A stretch of 42,840 nt of DNA from Gemmatimonadales bacterium (GTDB taxonomy: Bacteria; Gemmatimonadota; Gemmatimonadetes; Gemmatimonadales; GWC2-71-9), in assembly GCA_011772755.1 (NCBI GenBank), contig WVYX01000082.1:56420-99259 (forward strand), given 5' to 3'. The notes under the pieces are model-generated. The model did no database searches. It had not been told where the DNA came from and was given only the letters and a program-made list of their open reading frames with translations. Made by a program: the position numbers and the translations under genes. This document shows, one piece after another, positions 15,865 through 23,870 of this stretch; the stretch's first letter is position 1; each line of letters starts with the position of its first letter.

Positions 15865-16268
15865 CCTTCCGACTCTTCCTGCTCTCCGCTGTGCACCGTC
15901 TTCTCGGCCCGCTCGATGCGCGACCGCACCCCGGCGACCATGTCCCGTAGTGTGCCCAGCTGCCCCATCTGCGATGCTCCAATTCGCCGCGCCAGCAGGG
16001 CCACCTGATTGGCGTCCTCAGCCAGCCTGCCGAGCCCGCCGCCCAGCAACACCTGGCCAACATCTCTGGCCGCCCGGCTGAGCCGTCCCTTGAGCGCCTG
16101 GATGTCAGACTGAATGCCGGACCCGCCCTTCTGGCCTGGCGCCTGGAACTGACCGCTACTCTTGGAAGCGAACTGTTCGGTGAGGGAGTACACGTGGTCC
16201 CACTTCCGCTTCGCCTCCTTGAGAGCATCGAGCTTGCGCATGGTTTCCGGACTGGGTCTTGAGGTCAT
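15861..16268 (-). CDS. Small helical protein of unknown function
   Basis: 135 residues from ATG 16268, which has GAGG about 8 nt upstream and follows the permease stop by 17 bp. The sequence is charged and mostly helical: MTSRPSPETMRKLDALKEAKRKW, then a Gly/Gln/Ser linker near residue 45. A long Ala/Arg/Leu-rich helix follows (ALKGRLSRAARDVGQVLLGG, RLAEDANQVALLARRIG), with an acidic end. No signal peptide, membrane helix or recognised motif. I do not recognise the family. The position at the end of an ABC-2 exporter operon suggests an accessory role, which is inference only. Confidence 0.75.
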   Translation of the reverse strand: MTSRPSPETMRKLDALKEAKRKWDHVYSLTEQFASKSSGQFQAPGQKGGSGIQSDIQALKGRLSRAARDVGQVLLGGGLGRLAEDANQVALLARRIGASQMGQLGTLRDMVAGVRSRIERAEKTVHSGEQEESEG

Positions 16269-16285
16269 GCGTAGGAACCTCGCGC

Positions 16286-17326
16286 CTAATGCCACCGAAA
16301 GATACCCAACGCTAGCCCGAAGCTCCCAACCCCCCACAACGCCAACACCCCCAGGAAGCCGGCGGTGGCCAGCAGCGGCGCGCCGTCGAGCAGCACCATA
16401 CGGAGCGCGTCGTTCAGTGCCGTCAGCGGGAGCGCCCGGATAAAGGGCTGCACGGCATCCGGGAAATGGGAGTAGGCGAAGAAGACGCCCGAACAGATCC
16501 ACATTGGCACCATGACCACGTTCAACAGACCCGAGATTCCCTCGATGGTCTTCGATCGGCTGGCGGTGAGCAGGCCTAGGCCAGAAAACGTCATTGCGCC
16601 GAGCAGCACGATGGCCGCGATCGCCAAGATCGATCCACGGACAGGCACGCCGAAGACGAAGTACCCGAACGCCAGGACGGCAGCGACTTCGACACCCAGG
16701 AAAGCCAACCGGGCCAGCATGAAGGCGAGCATGAAATCGCTCTTCCGCATCGGCGAGGCAAGAAACCGCTTCAGAAGCTTGTGGGTGCGGCTCTTCACGA
16801 TGCCGAAGCCCACACCCCACATCCCAGTCCCCATGATGTTGAGGCCAAGCAGGCCCGGGATCAGGAAGTCGATGTACCTGGCGCCGGGTTCGGTGACCCG
16901 TACGTCCCGGATCTCCAGCACGTCGCGCCGCCCTGCAGCTTCCTGCAACGCATCACCAATGACCATCCGCGCCGAGTTTCCCTCGCTGCGGGTGGAGTCG
17001 TACTGCAAGACCACGGGTTCACCCGGCTTCACAACGAGGGCGACGCGTCCCGTCCGCAGCCGACTGTACGCCTCCTGGGGCTCGAGTAGGACCGCCTCAA
17101 TCCGCTCACCGCTACTCAGGGCCTCCACCAGCTCCACCGCGCCACTCCCCTGCTCGACGGCGATCCGCACCACCTCGGGACCGCGGCTCTTGAATGCGAG
17201 GCCGAGAGCGAATGCCAGGAGGATAGGGAATGCGAAGACCCAGAACAGTGCTTCCCCCTCACGGGTGAACTCGCGCACACGCCAGAGCGTGAGCTGGACT
17301 AGCGGGTTCGTCGCGAGCCTACTCAT
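16286..17326 (-). CDS. ABC-2 type exporter permease
   Basis: 346 residues. The start at 17326 overlaps the ATPase stop by 8 bases. One membrane helix lies at about 25-45 (ALFWVFAFPILLAFALGLAF). A soluble extracytoplasmic region follows (about 50-165). Five hydrophobic helices then form the ABC-2 membrane core, including YIDFLIPGLLGLNIMGTGMWG, LAIAAIVLLGAMTFSGLGLL and the final LATAGFLGVLALWGVGSFGL. LKRFLASPMRKSDFMLAF matches the cytoplasmic coupling loop of this family. With the ATPase it should form a two-gene drug, lipid or polymer exporter (DrrAB or NatAB type). Substrate unknown. Confidence 0.92.
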   Translation of the reverse strand: MSRLATNPLVQLTLWRVREFTREGEALFWVFAFPILLAFALGLAFKSRGPEVVRIAVEQGSGAVELVEALSSGERIEAVLLEPQEAYSRLRTGRVALVVKPGEPVVLQYDSTRSEGNSARMVIGDALQEAAGRRDVLEIRDVRVTEPGARYIDFLIPGLLGLNIMGTGMWGVGFGIVKSRTHKLLKRFLASPMRKSDFMLAFMLARLAFLGVEVAAVLAFGYFVFGVPVRGSILAIAAIVLLGAMTFSGLGLLTASRSKTIEGISGLLNVVMVPMWICSGVFFAYSHFPDAVQPFIRALPLTALNDALRMVLLDGAPLLATAGFLGVLALWGVGSFGLALGIFRWH

Positions 17327-18248
17327 CCCGTAGACGTCTCCCGGTGAGGGAGAGAAACACGTCCTCCAGAGTCGCGTGATGCGTGGTGAGTTCGCTGAGC
17401 GAAGCGCCGCGATCCGCGAGGAGCCGCATGAGGGCCGGCACCACCTGATGAACTCGACTCGCAGTGAGCCGGGTCTTGCCGTCGTCATGGGCGACATGTT
17501 CGACCCCTGGCAGCCCAACCAGCGCTTCGTCCGGTACCGGCACACCGTCCTCGAGGGCGAACTCGACGACGTGATCAGCTCCAAGGGATCTGATCAGCTC
17601 CCGGGGAGATCCAAGAGCAATGATCTGCCCGTGATCGATCACGGCCACGCGATCACACAGGCGTTCGGCTTCCTCCATGTAGTGGGTAGTGATCAACACG
17701 GTGCCGCCGCTCTCGCGAAAGCCTCCGATGACGTTCCACACCTGGCGACGTGACTGGGGATCCAGCCCGGTGGTGGGCTCGTCCAGGAACAGGATGTCGG
17801 GATCACTCACCAGGGCGCACGCCACTGACAGCCGCTGCCGCTGTCCTCCAGAGAGCTTGGCCACCCAGGCCCGCCGCTTCTCCTCGAGCTGAACCGTCTG
17901 CAACACATCGTCCACTGCCTTGCTGCGGTGGTAGAAGCTCCGGAACAGCCTGATGGTCTCCTCTACAGTGAGCTTCTCAGGCAGTTTGGTCTCCTGGAGC
18001 TGTGAGCCCAGACGCTGGCGTAGGTCCGACTCGTGGCCTTCCCATGTCAGCCCTAACACTTCCACCGTGCCGGCATCGGGGTCCAGCAGCCCCTGGATGA
18101 TCTCGATGGTGGTCGTCTTCCCGGCGCCGTTGGGGCCGAGCATGCCGAAGCACTCTCCCCTCCTCACTTGCAGGTCGATCCCAGCAACGGCGGTGACGTC
18201 ACCGTACCGTTTCACCAGGCCTCGGCACGAGATTGCTGCATCAGGCAT
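17319..18248 (-). CDS. ABC-2 exporter ATP-binding protein
   Basis: 309 residues from ATG 18248. Walker A is GPNGAGKTT, the signature LSGGQRQRLSVA, Walker B ILFLDEPTTGLDP and the switch His is in LITTHYMEE. The C-terminal extension (about 225-309) is typical of DrrA/CcmA-like exporter ATPases. It powers the permease encoded immediately downstream, with which it overlaps. It diverges from the membrane-HhH gene starting near 18334. An in-frame extension to 18410 is rejected because it lacks family similarity and would cross the divergent gene's start. Confidence 0.94.
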   Translation of the reverse strand: MPDAAISCRGLVKRYGDVTAVAGIDLQVRRGECFGMLGPNGAGKTTTIEIIQGLLDPDAGTVEVLGLTWEGHESDLRQRLGSQLQETKLPEKLTVEETIRLFRSFYHRSKAVDDVLQTVQLEEKRRAWVAKLSGGQRQRLSVACALVSDPDILFLDEPTTGLDPQSRRQVWNVIGGFRESGGTVLITTHYMEEAERLCDRVAVIDHGQIIALGSPRELIRSLGADHVVEFALEDGVPVPDEALVGLPGVEHVAHDDGKTRLTASRVHQVVPALMRLLADRGASLSELTTHHATLEDVFLSLTGRRLRDE

Positions 18249-18333
18249 AAAGCCAATCAACCCGGTGCCAGCGAAAGAAGCAAGCGGTGCGGACGGCTGG
18301 CATTCCCCGCTTCTGCTAGCCAGCTTGATAGCC

Positions 18334-19653
18334 ATGGTGATCGTTCTGTCGGCAGCTGCAATGGCACTCGCGTGGGTTCTGCTGCTCCTCCAGGTTGATC
18401 CGGTTCCCACGTGGTTCTACGTGTTCGTCTGGTACCCCACGCTCATCCTCCTCGATGCGGTTGCCGGTCGCCTGATAGGCGAGGGTCCGGTCCTGCGACG
18501 TAGCCGGCTGGTGATCTCGCTGCTCGGCTGGTCGGCGGTGATCTGGCTGCTGTTCGAGCTGGCCAACTTCAGGCTGCGGAACTGGTACTACGTGTTCCTG
18601 CCGCACGTTCGTGTCGAGCGGTGGGCTGGGATCGTGCTGTCGTTCGCCACCGTGGTGCCTGCCATCCTCCTGACGGCGCGTCTGCTCGACAGCCTTGGTA
18701 TCGGGCGCAATTGGCGCTCAAGGTCGATCGCCGCCCGCCCGTGGGAGTTCCACGCGGCGACAGCGCTGGGACTCACCGCAACAGCCCTCGCGCTCGCGGT
18801 CCCCCACCTCTTCTTCCCGCTGATCTGGGGCGCGGTGTGGCTGCTGCTCGAACCATACGTGTACCGGCGTCACCCGGAGTGGTCTCTCCTCCACGACATC
18901 ACGCGTGGCGAGTGGGGCCGTGTGGGCCGGCTGATGATGGGGGGACTGCTGGTGGGGCTCCTGTGGGAGTTCTACAACTTCTGGGCGCGTGGGAAGTGGA
19001 TCTACACCGTTCCCTGGCTGGAGCAGACCAAGCTGTTCGAGATGCCTCCGCTGGGCTTCCTCGGTTTCCCGTTCTTCGCGCTGGAAGCGTGGATCCTGTA
19101 TCACACGCTGTGCGTGCTAGGAGTGGCGGTGCCGATCAGGGGCGGCAGGGTGCCCTCGCCCAGACGGCTGGTCGCCGCGGCGTGCGGCGGCGCCATATTT
19201 GCGGCGGCGACCCTCGCGGGCATGGAACGGTGGACAGTCAGCTCGACGGTCCCCCGAGTAGGCGAGATCCCCGGCGTCACCGAGTCGCACATCACGAGGG
19301 CCGCCCGCGCCGGCATCGATTCCCCGTTCACGCTCGCGCGGATGACCCCAGATTCCCTGGCTCAGCACGCAGAAATCGCGCTGGACGACGCCCGCTTGAT
19401 GGTAGAGGCAGCCCGGCTCACTACCCTCCGAGGCATCGGCTCTCGGCACGCGGCGGTGCTCCGGACAACGGGCATCAACACCGTCTGCGGCCTGGCCCGG
19501 CAGGAACCCGCCAGTCTGTGGCGCGCGCTAGCAGATTCGCGGGCCGCGGTCCGCGCCACCCAAACCGTCCGTCCGCCCCCGCGTCCCACCAAGGCGGAGG
19601 TCCGGGTGTGGGTGGGTGCGGCGCGAAGGAACTGCTCGGGCGCTGACGGGTGA
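18334..19653 (+). CDS. Multi-pass membrane protein with C-terminal HhH repeats
   Basis: 439 residues from ATG 18334; a GTG at 18265 would add 23 residues and neither has a good Shine-Dalgarno. Residues 1-300 hold about eight hydrophobic helices (VIVLSAAAMALAWVLLLLQ; LVISLLGWSAVIWLLFELA; GIVLSFATVVPAILLTARLL; a GGLLVGLLWEFYNFWARGKW segment). Residues about 313-405 form two helix-hairpin-helix-like units: IPGVTESHITRAARAGIDSP and LRGIGSRHAAVLRTTGINTV. These resemble DUF4332, a domain related to DNA-binding HhH modules. A Pro/Arg-rich tail ends the protein. Function unknown. The anchored hydrolase follows 9 bp after the stop. Confidence 0.82.
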   Translation: MVIVLSAAAMALAWVLLLLQVDPVPTWFYVFVWYPTLILLDAVAGRLIGEGPVLRRSRLVISLLGWSAVIWLLFELANFRLRNWYYVFLPHVRVERWAGIVLSFATVVPAILLTARLLDSLGIGRNWRSRSIAARPWEFHAATALGLTATALALAVPHLFFPLIWGAVWLLLEPYVYRRHPEWSLLHDITRGEWGRVGRLMMGGLLVGLLWEFYNFWARGKWIYTVPWLEQTKLFEMPPLGFLGFPFFALEAWILYHTLCVLGVAVPIRGGRVPSPRRLVAAACGGAIFAAATLAGMERWTVSSTVPRVGEIPGVTESHITRAARAGIDSPFTLARMTPDSLAQHAEIALDDARLMVEAARLTTLRGIGSRHAAVLRTTGINTVCGLARQEPASLWRALADSRAAVRATQTVRPPPRPTKAEVRVWVGAARRNCSGADG

Positions 19654-19662
19654 GAACCAGGA

Positions 19663-20514
19663 GTGATTACCTTTCCCCGGATGTTGTCGGTCGCTCTCCG
19701 AGTATTGGCGGTTCTGGTGGTCGCCTACGCCGCCATCGTGCTCCTAGCCTGGGCGTTTCAGGAACGTCTGGCGTTTCCCGCCCCAGCGGGCCCCCTGCCG
19801 ACGCCGGTTGAGGCCGGCATCCCCGACGGGCAGCTGGTTGCGGTGACCGCTGCCGACAGCGTGCGGCTCAAGGGTTGGTATCTGCCGCCGAACCCTGTCC
19901 CGCAGGCCTCCTCGGCGCCGGGGCTCATCTGGTTCTACGGCAACATGGAAACGATCGGCGGCATCGCCCCGATACTGCGGGAGTTCCGACCGCCTGGCAC
20001 CGGGCTGCTGGTACTGGACTACCGCGGGTATGGGCAGAGCGAAGGAAAACCAACCGAAAAGGGGCTCTACCGCGACGCCGACGCAGCATGGCAGTTCCTG
20101 ACCCAGCGGCCGGAGATCGACAGCACACGCATCGCAGTATACGGCCGCTCGGTAGGATCCGCGGTAGCGCTCTATCTCGCGACCGAGAATCCAGTGCGGG
20201 CTGTCATTCTCGAGTCAGCCTTCACATCCGGGCGCGAGATGGCCCAAGAACATTACTCGATGATCCCAATCGGGCTACTGCACCTTCGGCTGAACAACGT
20301 GGAGCGTGCAGCGCGCCTCACCGCTCCACTGCTGGTGTTTCACGGAACCGACGACTGGATTGCTCCGTTGCCCATGGGACGCGCCGTTGCCGAGGCCGGC
20401 CGCGCGGAAGAGTTCGTAGCTATCGAGGGCGCCGGCCACAATGACACTTATGACGTGGGCGGCGCTATGTATCGAGACAGGCTACACGCGTTCCTCAAGA
20501 AGCATCTGAACTGA
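19663..20514 (+). CDS. Membrane-anchored alpha/beta hydrolase
   Basis: 283 residues from GTG 19663; ATG 19681 is an alternative start. An N-terminal hydrophobic helix (LRVLAVLVVAYAAIVLLAWAF) anchors the enzyme. The catalytic fold shows DYRGYGQSEGKPTEKGLY, the nucleophile elbow VYGRSVGSAVAL (Ser163), HGTDDWIAP (Asp) and GAGHNDTYD (His). The pattern is close to the BEM46/ABHD13 group of serine hydrolases with a single membrane anchor. Substrate unknown. It follows the HhH membrane gene closely and is probably co-transcribed with it. Confidence 0.9.
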   Translation: MITFPRMLSVALRVLAVLVVAYAAIVLLAWAFQERLAFPAPAGPLPTPVEAGIPDGQLVAVTAADSVRLKGWYLPPNPVPQASSAPGLIWFYGNMETIGGIAPILREFRPPGTGLLVLDYRGYGQSEGKPTEKGLYRDADAAWQFLTQRPEIDSTRIAVYGRSVGSAVALYLATENPVRAVILESAFTSGREMAQEHYSMIPIGLLHLRLNNVERAARLTAPLLVFHGTDDWIAPLPMGRAVAEAGRAEEFVAIEGAGHNDTYDVGGAMYRDRLHAFLKKHLN

Positions 20515-20679
20515 GCCGTCGGCCTTCAGCGAACTGACCGCAGCAATCAGCAGTTGGCAAATAGCCGGGGGGCATGGCATTCCTGCCGCCGCTGCCGCTC
20601 CTGCCGCTCTCTCCCGCGACTTCTTGATACCCCCATGACGCCGAGTCTCAGCTGACAGCCAGTCGCCCCGTACATGACT
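20515..20679. other. Non-coding gap with CTGCCG repeat copy
   Basis: No gene is visible between the hydrolase stop and the transposon end. It holds GCTGCCGCTCCTGCCGC at 20591-20607, a one-mismatch copy of 2371-2387 in the same orientation. Confidence 0.5.
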
Positions 20680-20730
20680 CCCGCGTTGAAACGCGGGCTC
20701 GGCGCTGACGCGACGCGCCTTGAAAGGCGC
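20680..20730 (+). repeat. Left two-hairpin REP end
   Basis: Outer hairpin CCCGCGTTGAAACGCGGG (20680-20697), then CTCGGC, an 11-nt spacer, then inner hairpin GCGCCTTGAAAGGCGC (20715-20730). Both share the TTGAAA apex. It lies 22 bp beyond the transposase stop. Confidence 0.85.
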
Positions 20731-20752
20731 TAGCGACAGCGACGGGGATCAG

Positions 20753-21142
20753 TCAGCGGACTGGGATGGCGTGATCAGGATGGTGCGACCTTTGCCCAAG
20801 CACGTACCGGACCGCAGGACGCAGGTTCCGCGGACTCACTGATCGCACGACGTAGCCCTTCGCCCACCGGAGCCCGCTTCGAGAGATCTGTTCGTCCTTG
20901 TTCGCCAACCGCGCACTCACCCCCTTCAGAGACTTCACCAACGCGGGGACGTCGAACGCCAGCGGGAGCCGGAGAAGAAGGTGGAGATGATCGGAGACAA
21001 TACCCAGTGCTATGACTTCCGCACTGTGGCGTCGGGCCTCAGCAGGCAGGAACTCACGCAAGAAGCTGCTCTCCGACACACCAATCATCGGACGCTGGTC
21101 TCGCGTGGTCCAGCCTACGTGGACGAACAGTTGTCGGGCCAT
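20753..21142 (-). CDS. Y1/HUH transposase, REP-associated (RAYT-like)
   Basis: 129 residues. The metal-binding HUH motif is SDHLHLLLRLP (His-Leu-His). The nucleophile Tyr lies in AVRYVLGQRSHH, matching the Y-x-x-x-Q helix of the Y1 transposase family. The length fits IS200-type and REP-associated proteins. Family members nick and rejoin single-stranded DNA at hairpins through a 5'-phosphotyrosine link. The gene sits between inverted two-hairpin ends, leaving about 90 bp on its upstream side. No strong Shine-Dalgarno is seen, so expression may be low. Catalytic residues are intact. Whether it moves itself or only REP sequences is not decidable here. Confidence 0.9.
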   Translation of the reverse strand: MARQLFVHVGWTTRDQRPMIGVSESSFLREFLPAEARRHSAEVIALGIVSDHLHLLLRLPLAFDVPALVKSLKGVSARLANKDEQISRSGLRWAKGYVVRSVSPRNLRPAVRYVLGQRSHHPDHAIPVR

Positions 21143-21233
21143 TGCGCTAACAGGGACAAGGAGAGGTTAGCGGCGATCGGTGACGCGGACCGCACCGAAT
21201 GCATGCACTGAGGTACGGAATGCTGCATGCTCA

Positions 21234-21279
21234 GCATCTTTCAAGATGCGTCTGAGCCGAGCCCGCGTTTCAACGCGGG
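21234..21279 (-). repeat. Right two-hairpin REP end
   Basis: Inverted counterpart of the left end: inner hairpin GCATCTTTCAAGATGC (21234-21249), a 6-nt spacer, GCCGAG, then CCCGCGTTTCAACGCGGG (21262-21279). The outer 24 bp match the left end exactly. The inner stem differs at two paired positions. Confidence 0.85.
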
Positions 21280-21379
21280 GATACTGCGGGGGGGGACCGG
21301 ACCTCGACCAGAACCGGCCCTCCCGCCCACGGCGCACCCACACTAGCTTCGGCAAAGCACTCCCTGCTGGAAGGCCCAG

Positions 21380-22663
21380 ATGCGTGCTCCCAATGCCATC
21401 CTGATTCTGCTTGCGGCGAGCTGCGGTCTTCAGGACCTGCCCGCTCAAGAGCCGTCCTACCCCACCAGGTTCTCTCCCGAACTGGCGGCTCACCCGGCGG
21501 TGCGTGATGCACTCGCCTACATTGACGACCATTTCGAGTCGCAGGTCGCGGAATGGATTCGGATCACGCAGATCTCCGCTCCCTCGCGGCATGAGGGAGA
21601 GCGCGCCGCATACGTCCGCCGGCAACTCGAAGCCCTCGACCTTCAGGTCCACATCGATTCCATCGGCAATGTGATCGCGCGGCGCCGGGGCATGGGAGGA
21701 GGACCGACCCTCGTCTTCGCCGCCCATCTCGATACGGTGCATCCGATGGAGACCGACGTGACGGTCACACGACGCAACGGCCGACTCTACGCCCCTGGAG
21801 TCTTCGACAACAGCGCCTCGGTCACCAACATGCTGGCGGCAGCCCGCGCCATGCACGCTTCTGGCTTGCAGACGCGTGGCGACGTGTTCTTCATCGGCAC
21901 CGTGCAGGAAGAGCTCGGCCTCGGGGGAATGGACTACTGGCTCAAGTACAATCCCGAGGTCGCTGACATGTTGGTGGCCCTCGATGGTGGACTGGGATCG
22001 GTGAACTACGGGGCTCTGGGCATCTACTGGTCCAGCATGGTGTTCACGGGCGCTGGCTCCCACACGCTGTCGTCTCGGGGAAGGCCACACCCCGCGCGCG
22101 CTGCGGCCCGGTGCATCCTCGACATCTACGAGATCCCTGTTCCGCCACGGGGCGGGGGCGCGCCGGTCGGTGCAGTCTACAACGTGGGCATGCTCCGAGG
22201 CGGACATGTGGTGAACGCGATCCCCCAGGAAGTGTCGTTCACCGTCGATCTCCGTACGGTGGACCCAGCGTTGCTCGCTCGGCTCGATAGCGCGATCGTG
22301 GCGACGTGCGACGCGACCGCGAGGCAGGAGGGTGTCGAATTCCGGAGAGATTGGATCCAGCGCAGCGAGGCCGGCGGGACACCGGAGCAGCTAGCAGACC
22401 GCCGAGCCCACCCTCTCGTGCAGACCGCGGTGGACGTGCTACGCTATCTCGGACACGACTTCGGCAACCGCACGCCGGCGGTGCCAACCGGATCCACCGA
22501 CGCCAATGCGGGTGTCCTCCGTGGCGTTCCCTCAGTCTCCGTGGGCCGCGCCCGGGGCGGGAGTCAGCATACCCTGAGCGAATGGGCGGACATCGAGACG
22601 GCGAAGACCGGCACGAAGCAGATCATCCTGCTGGCGGCGGCGCTGGCAGAGATCGTTGGGTGA
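21380..22663 (+). CDS. Secreted M20-family metallopeptidase
   Basis: 427 residues with GGAAGG 5 nt before the ATG. It has an N-terminal export signal (APNAILILLAASCGL); AASC could be a weak lipobox. The M20 metal centre is visible: AAHLDTVHP (His116, Asp118), GVFDNSAS (bridging Asp), VQEELGLGG (Glu-Glu), ALDGG and the final SQHTLSEW His. A dimerisation domain lies between about 215 and 330. Family members are di-zinc aminopeptidases, dipeptidases or tripeptidase-T-like enzymes. It probably digests peptides in the periplasm. It begins 100 bp after the right end of the transposon, so its promoter lies close to or inside that end. Confidence 0.92.
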   Translation: MRAPNAILILLAASCGLQDLPAQEPSYPTRFSPELAAHPAVRDALAYIDDHFESQVAEWIRITQISAPSRHEGERAAYVRRQLEALDLQVHIDSIGNVIARRRGMGGGPTLVFAAHLDTVHPMETDVTVTRRNGRLYAPGVFDNSASVTNMLAAARAMHASGLQTRGDVFFIGTVQEELGLGGMDYWLKYNPEVADMLVALDGGLGSVNYGALGIYWSSMVFTGAGSHTLSSRGRPHPARAAARCILDIYEIPVPPRGGGAPVGAVYNVGMLRGGHVVNAIPQEVSFTVDLRTVDPALLARLDSAIVATCDATARQEGVEFRRDWIQRSEAGGTPEQLADRRAHPLVQTAVDVLRYLGHDFGNRTPAVPTGSTDANAGVLRGVPSVSVGRARGGSQHTLSEWADIETAKTGTKQIILLAAALAEIVG

Positions 22664-22673
22664 ACTTCCGCTC

Positions 22674-23870
22674 TCACGTCGCCTCCACCGGCACTCGCTG
22701 CGACACCCGGAACGCCAGCAGTGTCACCAGCCCGACGACAGCGCCGGAAATGTAGAACGGGACCGACACGCCGAGACCCTGGAACGCGGCGGTGGCCCAG
22801 ATGGGGGCGACTACCCGGGCCATCCCACCGACCGCCTGCTGCACACTCAGGGTTTGCCCCATCTCGTGCTTGGACGCCCGGTGCGTCACCAAGGCCGACG
22901 TCGCCGGGAACAAGCAGGCAGTGCCAATCGGCACAATGGCGATCACCAGACCCAGGGGAACGACCGAGTCGGGGAGCGGAATGGCGGCCAGCCCGAGGGC
23001 GAGCAGTGCCGCGCCCACGCGCATCAGTCTCACTTCCCCGAGCCAGTCCACCAGCTTGCCGAGCATCACCGCCCGCATGAACACTCCGATGGCCCCCACG
23101 TAAACGAAGAAGATGAAGATCGTCTCCTCGGTGATCCCGAAATCGCTGTGCAAGTAGAGCGCCAGGACAGCGGTCATCGACATGAAGCCCAGCATACCGA
23201 CGGCGTAGATCCAGATGAGCTGCGCCACTTGGCCGCCGGGCGCCCGGAGTACCTCGGTAATCATCTCCCTCACCGAACGCACCGGTCTCGCTATCACAGG
23301 ATCCTCGAGGGGGGTGTCCCGTTTACGCCCGGGATAGGATTCCTGCAGCATGCGCCACGCGAAGATGATGTTCACGAAGCACAGCGCCGCTGCCACGATC
23401 CCCGGCGCTTCGGGGCCCAGCTTGAACGCCAGGGAGCCAATCGCCGGCCCGATCATCACCCCCGCCCCCGTAGCCGACGACAGCCAGCCCAGCGCCTTCA
23501 CCCGGTCCTTCGGCTCGGTCACATCAGCCACGTAAGCCTGTAGCACGCCAGTGGTGCCCCCACCCAACCCCTGAATGACGCGGGACAGGAACAGCATCCA
23601 GATGTTGACCGCGAATCCGAACACCACGAACGCCGCCGCCGACAGCCCGAGGCCGAAGAGGATGGTAGTGCGGCGCCCAATATGATCTGACATGCGGCCC
23701 CACCAGGGTGACGAGGCAAGCTGGGCGATGGAGAAGGAGGCGATCATCCAGCCGATCATCCACTCGTCGGCCTGGAGGCGGAGGGCGTAGTAGGGGAGCA
23801 AGGGGAACACTATCGCGTACCCGATCATGTCCACGAAAGCGGCAGCCATGAGGACGATGAGCCGCTTCAT
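22674..23870 (-). CDS. MFS transporter, TetA/TCR-like (DHA1) group
   Basis: 398 residues with about 12 membrane helices. Helix 1 carries the drug-antiporter motif AFVDMIGYAIVFPLLPYY. The loop 2-3 motif A is WWGRMSDHIGRRTTILFG. Motif C appears in GVMIGPAIGSLA. The pattern is that of proton-coupled TetA-like exporters. The ATG at 23870 overlaps the preceding permease stop by ATGA, so it is translated with an ABC importer operon, an unusual partner. It converges on the M20 peptidase with 10 bp between stops. Substrate unknown; tetracycline export should not be assumed. Confidence 0.92.
   Translation of the reverse strand: MKRLIVLMAAAFVDMIGYAIVFPLLPYYALRLQADEWMIGWMIASFSIAQLASSPWWGRMSDHIGRRTTILFGLGLSAAAFVVFGFAVNIWMLFLSRVIQGLGGGTTGVLQAYVADVTEPKDRVKALGWLSSATGAGVMIGPAIGSLAFKLGPEAPGIVAAALCFVNIIFAWRMLQESYPGRKRDTPLEDPVIARPVRSVREMITEVLRAPGGQVAQLIWIYAVGMLGFMSMTAVLALYLHSDFGITEETIFIFFVYVGAIGVFMRAVMLGKLVDWLGEVRLMRVGAALLALGLAAIPLPDSVVPLGLVIAIVPIGTACLFPATSALVTHRASKHEMGQTLSVQQAVGGMARVVAPIWATAAFQGLGVSVPFYISGAVVGLVTLLAFRVSQRVPVEAT

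Larger units (their letters stand above)
20680..21279. mobile_element. REP-associated transposase element (IS200/RAYT type)
   Basis: About 600 bp bounded by exact 24-bp inverted copies (20680-20703 and 21256-21279). Each contains the hairpin CCCGCGTTGAAACGCGGG (or its complement) plus CTCGGC. Inside each end a second hairpin follows with the same TTGAAA apex. A single HUH-type transposase gene lies between. REP-associated transposases are typically flanked by inverted REP hairpins that they recognise as single-stranded DNA. Ends and gene are complete, so the element may be functional or domesticated. Confidence 0.85.

Noticed and set aside
20680-20730. The two hairpins as a CRISPR-like array
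   Set aside because: Only two non-identical units, no regular spacers and no cas genes; the inverted copy at the other end marks transposon termini.
22674-23870. Tetracycline resistance gene
   Set aside because: The TetA-like motifs are shared by many DHA1 exporters; sequence alone does not support tetracycline specificity.
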